Positions 23,860 to 35,600 of a stretch of DNA of 64,000 nucleotides are shown one piece after another. The notes below the pieces were generated by a model. It was not told the DNA's origin and made no database searches. It saw only the letters and a list, made by a program, of their open reading frames with translations. Each line of letters begins with the position of its first letter. The stretch's first letter is position 1. Position numbers and translations under genes: made by a program. The DNA lies in the NCBI GenBank assembly GCA_964035015.1, contig OZ035998.1, positions 14,954,458 to 15,018,457 on the forward strand. Reading direction: 5' to 3'. Source of the DNA: Corallium rubrum (taxonomy: Eukaryota > Cnidaria > Anthozoa > Scleralcyonacea > Coralliidae).

Positions 23860-26651
23860 AATCCAGACTGCTCATACCGTCGAAACGTAACAACGCATGT
23901 TCTATCTTTTATTCCTTCGCTTTAATAGTGGCTGAGTATATATTTTCCGGCTATGATTTTAGCTTTGAAGACAGCTTATGATGCGAACAAACTGTTTTGA
24001 AATTTTCTTTTATAGAATGACCATGTTACAAGACTATTACTAGAAAGTGGACAAATCAGAGAAATGAAGACACTGAGCATAAAACCTCCAATATTTGGTA
24101 TAATTAAGAATAACAAAATTATTGTTTTTCTGTTGCAGACGTCATGAAAACACCTAACGTATTTTGCCAGGAATTCCCCAACACAGGGGCTAAGGGGCGT
24201 TTACATGAACCAGGCTAGCCCGGTTAACTGGGCTCACGCGATTGATTAGGATCGTACTGTGGTTTTGAAACTTGCATAAACTAAATTTAAAATTGGTTTA
24301 GTGTAGATGCAAACGAATCTTAACATTAACTCAAATCTCCTTTTGCGGCCGAAGAAAGATCCTAATCAATCGCGTGAGCCCATGTAACTGGGCTAGCCCA
24401 GCTCATGTAAACAGCCTCTAAGGTTCTAATTAATTAAAACGATAGATAGAAAACTTTATTTAAACACGCTGACCATGTCAACCTAGGCTGATTTCCACAA
24501 GGGGCGTGTACAATAACAAAAGATTATAAAGATACAGTAAGGTATAGTATGAAATTTAGAGGTCTAATTTTGTAATTAGACCTCTAACTTTCATATAATA
24601 ATATAGTAAATATAAAGTATAGTAAAAACACACATCTATTTGACTATTTACAAATCTTTTTCATATGTTATTATCTAAAAATATGAGTAGCGATTTTACT
24701 TTCAAAGGACATGAGGGAGTTGCTCTCCCTAACTTCTTTTGGTAAAGAATTCCAAATGTATGCCCCGTCAAACATGAAGCTTTTTTTCATGCTATTAGTA
24801 CGCGGCTGTGGTAAGCAAAGAGTACTTGAAATGTCTCGAAGTTCATAATTTGACATTTCACTTTTGAAGTAAGTGATTTAGGACCCATTTTGTTAAACAA
24901 TTTAAACATCAGTTTTGCCTTAGCCTTTTTCCTTTCTGCTTTAAGTGGCTCCCAGCCTAAAGCATCTAAAGCAACCAGATGATCTACATCATTGCTCATG
25001 TTCATTATGATTCGAGCAGCTCTGTTTTCGAGCTTTTGGAGGCGCTTTGATTGCGTTTCACCGAACACATCCCATACTTCACAGCAATAATTAAAGTATG
25101 GACGAACAATAGAATTATATACAGAAAGAAGTGTATCTTTCTCAACAAATTCTTTTATTCGACAAAGAGCTGATATTCCTGATGTTATTTTCTTACAAAT
25201 ATTTTCAGTATTATTCTTCCAAGATAAATACTGGTCAACAGTCACTCCAAGAGTTTTGCAATCATAAACTTGCTTAAACGGGGGGACGTTAGTTTGAATT
25301 GAAATAGTTGTGAAATAGTAAAAGAAGACCTTTTGAAAACGTTGTCGGTGTCTCGTTTTTGGTTTGTTTGATATGTAAATGAGATGGTCTATACTCCCTG
25401 ACGTCATAACCAGCCGAGTAGATCGAGCATTACAAAATCACTTATTCCTTAACTTTATCCACAAGTATCAACCATCCCAGCATCGTAATATGGAGTGAGG
25501 ATCTCTTTATCAGTATGGCAATCCGAGATTTATACTTAACATCCTCGAACATTTCCTGCCATTTTCTTGCCAGCCACAAGTTTTAATGAGTAATCAATAG
25601 GCAGATTTAAAAACATTTCAGTGTTGATCTAGTTTCTTTGCCGAACAAACATGTGTATAGGACTGGTGAGCTAGACTCACTGGCGAGACTGCATGGTTAA
25701 CGGGATATATCGTTTCTCTATAAACACTCCTTGTATAGTCCAGTGGTGGAGATATGCTGTCTGTGAGTGAGTCTACTTATAATATACCTGTATACCTATT
25801 AATAATATACATGAAAAAAATTCTCAATTCTGATTGGCTGAGAGCAGTGCAGTTTTGAGGAAATGCAGTGCAGAAAAAAGGAAATACAGTGCAAATTTTC
25901 TATTTTTTTAAAATTTGTACAAAAATCGTTTTTGACTAGAAAAAAAGCTCTTCCTGTTAAATTTTTTCATGTATGTTATTTGTACAAAAGCATTTTCATT
26001 GGAAAGATTCTCTTCATATTAAATTTTTTCGTGTATATTATATTAATAAGTAATAGCATGATTTCTTGTGCAATTTGAAACAACACGCACTCTTGAGTTT
26101 TTGATAGTATAAATATAATAATAGTTTTTGACATTGTATTTTAGAAATTCCAAATTATCTTAGCCCTGAAGAATGTGACACGATAATTAAGATTGCCGAA
26201 AAGAATGGTCTTGAAACGTCTTCAACAATGGATCAGGGTTCTTTTGAAGATGAAAAATACTTCATGGAGGAACAAAACGAGGTTTTTGGTTATTATGATT
26301 ATAATAAAGATGGTTTTATGGATATCGATGAGGTGAGTATCTTTTAAAGTAGAAAAATGTTGATATAAGTTATAACAAGAGAAAAATACTGTGCAATTAA
26401 TGCAGTTCAGTTCAGTCTATGGGAGGTATGCCGCATGGGTGACACAAGTTCATGTTTGCGCGCTGCCTCTCATCGCTGAAGTTAAGCCCTGACGAATGGG
26501 GTTAGTACTTGGATGGGTGACATTAGCTTAATGGGAGTTATGAAATGGTTCATGGTTTGGCGTGCGCCATCAGTTATGGATGTACGCGTGATCCATCGAG
26601 TTTTAGTATACACCCAACCATGGTCTATTACAAATCCTGCATTATATATAT

Positions 26652-26693
<42 letters not shown>

Positions 26694-29600
26694 CATCTAT
26701 GTTGTAATAGTTGTGGGTAAACTCTCGTTTTGCGGACGTTTCGGAGGAACTTTTTGAGAGTTTGATAGAAAATTCTATCCCTGAGAAAACTAAAAACGCC
26801 ACAAAATATGGCATGAAGATTTTTAATGGTAAGGCACGAAATACAATTAAACCGTATTTTATTAATTAAATCTGCTTTTACTTGCCGCTCACGAGTGGTT
26901 AAATAACACAACATTTTCGTCAGTTTGCATTAGAAAAACTGTATTTTTTTAGAGTAGGTACAGGGTGTATACTAAAACAATTAGACAACTCGTCCTCGTT
27001 GTCTATGCGCGAATAGTCAACTCAGGCTTCGCCTTCGTTGACTATTCGCTCATAGACAACTCGGACTCGTTGTCTAATTGTTAAATGGAGCACGCACGGT
27101 AGCCAATCAGAAACGCCGTTATATGTATATTACATCTATGTTGTAATAGTTGTGGGTTCTCCGGTTTTCCTCTCTTCACAAAATCAACACCATAGTCTCC
27201 CCAGTTAATCCTACTAACTATAGTTCCATGAAGGAGTGAGGTCCATTAGGTTATCAGTTCAGTTCAGTTCAGTTCAGTTCAGTTCAGTTCAGTTCAGTTC
27301 AGTTCAGTTCAGTTCAGTTCAGTTCAGTTCAGTTCAGTTCAGTTCAGTTTAAATTTAGTTCAGTTCAGTTCAGTTCAGTTCAGTTCAGTTCAGTGCAGTT
27401 CAGTTCAGTTCAGTTCAGTTCAGTTCAGTGCAGTGCAGTGCAGTGCAGTGCAGTGCAGTGCAGTGCAGTGCAGTGCAGTGCAGTGCAGTGCAGTGCAGCT
27501 CAGCTCAATTTAGTACAGTTTAGTTTAGTTTAGTTTGGTTTAGTTTAGTTTAGTTTAGTTTAGTTTAGTTTAGTTTAGTTTAGTTTAGTTTAGTTTAGTT
27601 TAGAGTTGAGTTCAGTTCAGTTCAGTTCAGTTCAGTTCAGTTCAGTTCAGTTCAGTTCAGTTCAGTTCAGTTCAGTTCAGTTCAGTTCAGTTCAGTTCAG
27701 TTCAGTTCAGTTCAGTTCAGTTCAGTTCAGTTCAGTTCAAGGACGGATTTTCCGGGGGGGTGCGTGCGGGGGGTGCGCACCCCCCAAAAAATTGTGTGCA
27801 CCCCCCCCCCCAGTGCAGTGCAGTGCAGTGCAGTGCACCCCAAAAGTGCATGTGCAGTGCAGTGCAGTGCAGTGCAGTGCAGTGCAGTGCAGTGCAGTGC
27901 AGTGCAGTCGCAGTGCAGTGCAGTGCAGCTCAGCTCAATTTAGTACAGTTTAGTTTAGTTTAGTTTAGTTTAGTTTAGTTTAGTTTAGTTTAGTTTAGTT
28001 TAGTTTAGTTCAGTTTAGCCAGTTAAATTGGTTTAGTTTTTTTGTTAGAAATTTTAGAGCTCTTATATGAGTATTTCGGCAGTACACAAACCTTGCAATC
28101 ATGTCAACTTTTCGGATTTGCGTTTTTGTAATTGTTTCTTTTAGGTTGTTAATCTCTTGGACACAGAGTTAGACTACTCTCCAGACAAAGAAGATGTTAT
28201 TCGCTTGTAAGTAACTTTAATAATAAATTTTCTCAGTTCTTTACTGGACAAGCTGCCGTAATTAGTTGTTAATATTAGTTGTTAAGCCTTGAGCTCTAGA
28301 TTGGACTCATGCCCGCAATCTTTCAAATGGTAGTCATCTACGCGCTCAGTACCATTGAGCCACTAGGACTCAGATAGCAAAACAAGGTTGTCTATTTTAT
28401 TGAAAACTGATGGCAGAAATTTACTAACTAATAACATATACATGGAAATTAACTGAGATTTATTATACCCTCGCAATTAATCGTCCAATCAAATGTCTAC
28501 ATTAGCGTCACGTGCCAGCCTAATATTTTACGATGTATTGGGCTGCAACCTTTGGACAGGTGAACAAGGTATATTTACTTGCTAATCGCACGATTATTTG
28601 TTCGATATAATAAAACACCAATTGGATTTATCTTCGCCCGATATGGAAAATATTTAAGTCTCAAATTTTAATATTAGGTTCAACCTTCGGTCTCGCCCAA
28701 TATTGAATTCTCGACTTAAATATTTTGCCATATCGGGCTTGGATGAACCCAATAAGTTATAACATATAGCAGCTTGTAGTTCAATACGTATGGTTCAACT
28801 CGTTCTTATATAACTATAGATACCGCGTATAAGCAACGTTGTTCTACTGTTTGAGCATTATATAGTGACTCAATGGTTATAACGTGTCCCAAAAAAAATG
28901 CCCCCCCCCCCCCCTATCCATTGTTGTACTGCATCTTCTTTAATTTGGTACATGAAGTAAATTTTTATATCACGCCGAAAGCCCATCACTGCTTCTTTGT
29001 TGTCTGAAATTTTCAGAGCTAAATAGTTATCTACTCGCTTCCTGGAGTCATTTAAAGAGGCAACATCAAAATTTGAACTTGTCCAAATTATGCAAATTAT
29101 CTATGCTACCTATACAGATTTGGAAAAATACAGGGTGTCCCAAACAATTGTCGCCTATCCCGTTTTTGACCACAGCTTTGTTTGAGTGCGGAATACAAGT
29201 TTGAATACATATGCATGTGAAAACAGGGGAATAAAGTTTGATTCCAAATGAAGCAATGCAGCATCAAATCATGTGGGGTTCCTTGGGGTAATAATAATGC
29301 TCATGAGAGTTCCATGCACGTGTTTGCTATGTAGGTAGAAGTGCACTTTACTTCATCCGTCTTAAGATGGTTGGACAACAATTCACTCCCAAGGAAAGAG
29401 TATTCATGCATGGTACTTTCCTATCATGAAACAAGATTTCCAAATCTTGACGTAGCATGCATACATAATTTAGACAAGTTCAAATTTTGATGTTGCCTCT
29501 TTAAATGACTACAGGAAGCGAATAGATAACTACTTAGCTCTGAAAATTTCAGACAACAAAGGAGGGATGGGCTTTCGGCGTGATATAAAAATTTACTTCT

Positions 29601-32600
29601 TTTACCATAATTAAAGAAGGTGCACCTCATATATATGGGACACCCTGTATATATATGGCTACATCGTTTGTTGTCCAAACTTAGGGTGCTATGTTTTGAT
29701 CTATTATTAACGTTGGCATTGTTCCATATCCATTTATAAAGGTTTAAGGAATTAAAGTTGGACAGAAATGGTGATAGTAAGTATATCGCATTTTTAAAAC
29801 AAAGTTTTGCATTCAAATGTCACTGCATGCTCACTACAAACTCTGCATAATAATATACTGGTGGCAAAAATTAATGAGCTGCCTATATTTCTGCTCTTCA
29901 ACTTTCCCATAATGGTTTTAGAATCCAATTGATTTCCATTAGAAGTGTTACATTTGATTTGAATCCTTATTTTTCAAAGTGTATGAAAACATTAGAGATT
30001 TTGTTTCAAACAAAAGAATTTAATTCTTGTTTTGTGATCCAGTATAGTATCTTTTTATTCAAACACATAACAAGTGTGGATGAAGCCAGTTCAATTGACG
30101 GTACCGAAAAAGATGGCGACGGTACATTTAAAAATAATGCTTTGCGACCTCAAATCAGCTCAAACAACAACTAAGCATCGTTTATCATGCTAAAATGGAT
30201 TAAACAAGCAAGAACTTCATTCCTACCAAAGTTTACCTTTTAAAAACCCTATCTTCCTATTATCTTGCAAGAAACAATATTTAATGTCGCAAAGGATTGT
30301 GGTTAAATGTACAATACGCCATCTTTTTCGGGACGGTACCTCACTTTTAGTTTGATTTTTCTTATTATTATTTTATAAAACAAATAAAACATATCGCTCC
30401 TGTGCATATGTACTATTATAAAGGCTCCTTTGATGTCATTTGAACACGAGAGAAGTGCAAAGCGTCGTGCCTCTACTCAGCTTCTTTCGTGTTCAAATGA
30501 CGTCAAACATGCCTTTATAAGAGTACATATGCACGGAGCTTTATGTTTTATTTGTTAAGTAACAAATTAAGAAAACGTAAAGCTCGTGCATGTCGGTACT
30601 CTTATAAGGTGCATTTCACGCCATTTGAATACGAAAGGGATTGAGTAGAGGTATAAAGTGATAGTCGAGTACCTTGTGTGTCATTGTCAAATGACCACAA
30701 TTATATATATATGCACAGGAGCATGTGTTATTTGTCTTAGAAAGTAAGTATAAAAAAACAAGCTACAAAAAGTAGGGCATTTTCAAAATTATGTTGGTCA
30801 TGACGTCATTCGTGCATTTATGAATGCACAGAGCCCCGCAAATCAGAGCGTGCGTGTACTAAGACCTTATTTAAAGAAAGATCAAAATCATTGAAACTCT
30901 TGCGCGGTATTTGAGCGCACGGGAAAAGATAAAAACGGTCACCTGACGTGATTTGAAGTTATATGTAAAACATGAGCAGCAGTGTTTTATAAGATTTAAG
31001 ACACGAGACGATAGCCAAGTGTTTTAGATCTAATAAGACACATACTGCGAAATAGCTACAAAACGACTCATTTAGTTTCATTGGCGTAGTAATTTTGGAA
31101 ACAACGTTGTTTATCCCCTCGACTATACCAGTTTATTTATTTATTTATTAAAAGCCTCGCCTCATGACATTACAAATATTTAACAAAAATTACAGTATAC
31201 AAACAATCAAAACATAACAGGCAGGGTATCCACAACAGCATTGCCAATTACAGCGAACCCGAGGACCAGTGGTCTTCCCTTGACGAGTAATATCGTCTGG
31301 TGAGAGTAAAATACTGGAGGTTAAGCTCAGAAAATCAAACAAAGCTATAAAGTTCATGTAAATCAGTAGGATTTCTTGCATCTACTGATCAGATGTAGAA
31401 TCATGGTACTGATTCCTTTTGTGTTTTCCTCGTGAATTATTAATGAGTTTTTGAGTTTTTGAAATAACATTTAAAACATGAACAGCAGTGTTTTAGTAAT
31501 AGTTCAAATACGAGACGGAGGACTTTACCGGGATTTCAAAGTCCGACTGCCTATTGAAAATGCGAGCCGAGGGCGAGCATTTTTAATACACGAGGGCTTT
31601 GAAATCCCGGTAAAGTCTGACGTCGAGTATTTGAACTGAATTCTCAAACATAGTAATTTACATATTTTCAAAGTCCTACGTGATCAGCTAGATGGTTTCA
31701 AAACACTAATTAAACATTAATTTCTTTTGTTTTTGGTTCATAAATTATTAATGAGTTTGAGAATCAGATTTAAAACACGAAGCGATAGCCGAGTGTCTTA
31801 AATCTAATAAAACACGTACTGCGAATGTTTTGAATAGCTTAAAAAACGACTCATTTGGTAAGTTCATTGGCGTAGTAAGTTTGAAAAACAACCTTGTCTA
31901 AGCTGAGCTGAGAAAACTAAAGTGCTTGTAAACCCAAATATGATATTACTGCATATGGATTCTATTTAATGTGTATAGTTGAATGCCAAAATATTTTTTG
32001 ATTTGAATTTTTATTTGTTGTTATATATTGAGGTTTGTATTTCCAAAATGGTAATGAGAATGACGTCTCTGTATAGGCATAATTTGCATACGCAGTGTTC
32101 CGTTACAGCAGATATATTACCCAATTCACATGTTAATGGCATACATGAATAGTATATTCTATATTTTATCATATTTTTTCCCATTAAAATCTTCAAGCGG
32201 TTTATCATAAGAAAAGGAAAAAACACACACAACTGCCTACATTGACGTCATCCTCATTTACATTTTGGAAATACAAACCTCATAACAACAAATAAAAGTT
32301 CAAGTCAGAAAATATTTTGGCATTCAACTATTCACGTTATATAGAATCCATACCAGTAGTATCTTATTTGAGTTTATACGCACTTTAAAGCTAAAGTTCA
32401 TGTAAAAGAAGTTTTTGAAGATTTGACATGATCCATGCGTCTGCTTTCTTTTTCCACACAAACTAGTGCTGGTCAGTCTAAAAGAGTTTAAACAGCAAAA
32501 TATGAGCGATTTCCTCAAATTTGTTGCCGAAAACAAGCGCGAGAAGCCCTATACCAAAAGCAGGAACAGCAATCAGACCTGGTTGGAAACCCACGCAACC

Positions 32601-35600
32601 AGTGCACCAATTTTACATTCACTACGAAAAAGGTGAGTAGCGATCGATTAATATAGGCGATGTTATGATGCACTGACTATGTAATTTTTTGTGCAACTTA
32701 TCTCGCAATTTTGCTGCGACGCAAGTTGCCAGAGAAATTGCATTGTGTGAGATATTGCCCCCAATCACCAAGTCCCGCGACATTAATTTCGTTGCAGCGA
32801 AGCGTCGCACGAAGTAGAATCAGGTTTTTGCAACAATTGCGACAAGGCTGCAACGGATTGTTGAAGCATTGCACAGTGTAACACTCCTTTTGGCCTTGCA
32901 ACTTATCTCGCAACAATTTGCGCGATCAGCCAATAATAATACGCTTTGTGAACAGTTCTAGTTCTCTAGTCTCCAGTCGCTTTTGCGAAATAAATGGGAA
33001 GAAGTGTAACACCGCCTTAACACCACCAAAGAATACTTTTTAAATAAAGTTATATACAGAATACTTTGTGGAAACTATTGGGGAGAAGAAAATGCGAAAG
33101 GCCTCTCGCCGTGTTTCTCGGCCATGATCGCTTTTGTTTATTTTCAAACTTGTCAGGCACTCAGGCCCTGAACCCTGGACGGGGGTCCTTTTATACGCTC
33201 GCTCCGTGTTTAAAAGCGTTGCATTCATGAACAAACTGTAGTAAAAAAATCTTACGTAAGTAAACTTTTGAAACATTACATCCTCGTTTCCGGGGCCTCT
33301 TCGGTAAACTGAAAAATGGAGGCCTTGCATGGTCAGATGCAAACCGCGAATGTCCTAGATTCTAGGACTTTAAGTCATTGAATACATCACATAGCCCTAG
33401 CTGGGACTACATTAACACGGGAATTTGAGTGTACCGGAGTGAACTAGGAGACGGCCGGCTGCCGTGTTGATTTGCAACTGATTTTCTTTCCATATATATC
33501 TAGGCTTCAGAAACTGACTCAATTACCCACGATGCTCTTAAATGCTAGTGAAAGCCTCCAGGTATGCAAACATCCTAGAAAAGTTGACCAATTTAAAATC
33601 ACGTTTATGTTTGTTAAAATTGTTTTTCGTCTATAGATAGTTCAAATATGATTTTCCAATATAGAACACCTTAACTCCTTGACTACCACAGGAGTCGTCC
33701 CTTGACGAGTAAAATCGCCTGGCGTTAGCCAGAGTAAAATCGTCTGGCGTTAGCCAGAGTGAGATCGTCTGGCGTTAGCCAGAGTAAAATACTACTAAAA
33801 GGTGCGTCTACATGCGTGCTTAGGAGGCATTGGCCTCTTGCAATGTGTAATCGTAAGGGGCTTTGAGCAGGTGATGGGTTATAACAGCAGTGCAGTGCAG
33901 TGCAGTGCAGTGCAGTGCAGTGCAGTGCAGTGCAGTGCAGTGCAGTGCAGTAATGCAGTGGCGCAGTGCGGTGCGGTGCGGCACGGCGTAGCGTCGCGTC
34001 GCGTCGTGTCGTGTCGTGTCGTGAGGTATGGTGTAGTGTAGTGTGGTGTGGTGTGGTGTGGTGTGGTGTGGTGTGGTGTGGTGTGGTGTGGTGTGGTGTA
34101 GTGTAGTGTAGTGTAGTGTAGTGTAGTGTAGTGTAGTGTAGTAACGTAATTGACGTAATCGTAGTGACGTTTGTTGCACTGACGCAATTCAAGGATCGAC
34201 AAACGTTTACCAGGAACATCTTGGCATCACAGAAGATGTCTTAGTAGTAGAATTTGATCCTGAGTAAACTGTTCATATATTGATTCGTATTAATATTGTT
34301 ATTTTAGAACTTTATTTTTGAACTTCTTTAAACATATTAACCTTTTAAATTTTATTACCAATTTTCTTTAAGAAGTTACTTATATCATGTATATAATTAT
34401 CTATATTTGTATGAACATTAATGGCAATTATTGTTATCTCGAAGTGCATTGCAGTGCAGTGCAGTGCAGTGCAGTGCAGTGCAGTGCAGTGCAGTGCAGT
34501 GCAGTGCAGTGCAGTGCAGTGCAGTGCAGTGCAGTGCAGTGCAGTGTAGTGTATATTGTAGTGTGACGTATGATTATTGATCGTGCGTTGTTGATGTAGT
34601 TTCTTTGCATTGCTGTGCTATAGGTTGTGAGTTATGGAGCTCGTGGACATTATAATTGTCATATGGATAGTGACGATTTTAACGATGAACAGGATTGTTG
34701 TCACTTCGATGACATTGACCCATCAGTTGGTTGCCGCATTTGCAGGTTAGCGTGATAATTTTTAATTGATTTGTTCGGTGTAATTTTTTATGCAAATTGT
34801 CTCGAACTTGTCTCATGTACGCTATAGAGCGTTTTCACTCACGTGATTGGTGGCCCATTGGGGCAGTGAAACAATACGAAGTATTTGAATACGAAAGAGC
34901 TAATTCCCATACCGTACACCAATATGGCCGCCATTTCATTGTTTTGGTACACCAATATGTCCGCCGTGACGTAAGATGAAAACACTCTATAGGTGATGTG
35001 CAATCAATCCCTTGAGATTCGAAGGACAAAGATAGTTTCGCCATGTCAGATGAAATTATAATTGCAGATGATGAAAAAGTTTGTCAAATTCATCCAGCAC
35101 GGTGACAATGACGTAAGGTGCACACCAGCAATACACGAACACATGCAGTGTAACATGGAGTGTAATTTTGAAAATTATTGCGACACAGATTTCTTCAATC
35201 GTCGGTGAAAGTGGAACATCGTTGTACTGTATATTCTGCAACGATCACATCAGCTTCTTTTCAGCGTTGCGCCGTATGTATCGTTTTCACTCACGTGATC
35301 GGTGGGGTGATGAAACAATACGAATAAGAAGTAGAGTTAAATTCCCATAGGATAAAGATTGTGCGCCAATACGGGCGCCATTTCGTTGCTTCGGTGCACC
35401 AATAAGGCCAAGGGAGATGAAAACCAAGAATAACAACACTTCACATTATCAGCGACCCTGACTGCTGAATCGAACCCAGGTCGCAGAAGTAATGCGCTGC
35501 ACTATCTGATCAACTGTGCCACCATTAGGTCCGACCGCTATATTCTTGGTTTGCACTTGACATCGTGGTGGCCATGTTGGAGGAACTGTAACAAAAGAAT

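Larger units (their letters stand above)
17829..24015. other. P4HTM-like A intron 1 (6.2 kb)
   Basis: A mosaic of insertions listed separately: a 26-bp direct duplication, a hairpin, an interrupted MITE-1 with a nested element, two short TIR elements, AT and GTTC arrays, an ATPase-like fragment and a LINE 3' end. No exon is recognised between 18000 and 24015. Confidence 0.6.
24098..26144. other. P4HTM-like A intron 2
   Basis: Holds a palindromic element (24191–24422) and a minus-strand LINE 3' end (24443–25407). The rest, about 25408–26144, is AT-rich; near 25820 it has 'aattctgattggctgagagc', which looks like part of a dispersed repeat. Confidence 0.5.
26333..28144. other. P4HTM-like A intron 3
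   Basis: Carries a 5S-rRNA-like fragment, an AT run, a hairpin element and the largest pentanucleotide array in the window. No exon is seen. Confidence 0.7.
29777..32466. other. P4HTM-like A intron 5
   Basis: Contains hairpin elements (30379–30556, 31500–31640), MITE-2 (31921–32384) and, near 31126–31180, a 'tttatttatttatt' run that looks like the 3' tail of a minus-strand retroelement. Related hairpin arms with 'attattaatgagttt' recur near 31440, 31745, 35950, 38090 and 45120. Confidence 0.5.

Noticed and set aside
26471..26524. Functional 5S rRNA gene
   Set aside because: Only the internal part is conserved; the 5' third and 3' end do not match and there is no terminator-like T run at the right distance.
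27606..27963. Open frames reading VQFSS / VQCSA repeats
   Set aside because: Five-base repeats stay open in several frames at once; the same occurs at 33725–34219 and 47284–47935. No independent evidence of coding.
35463..35523. tRNA gene
   Set aside because: A- and B-box-like words are present, but no acceptor stem or complete cloverleaf can be formed; SINE-derived sequence is more likely. The same holds for 5568–5615, 28293–28368 and 52372–52412.
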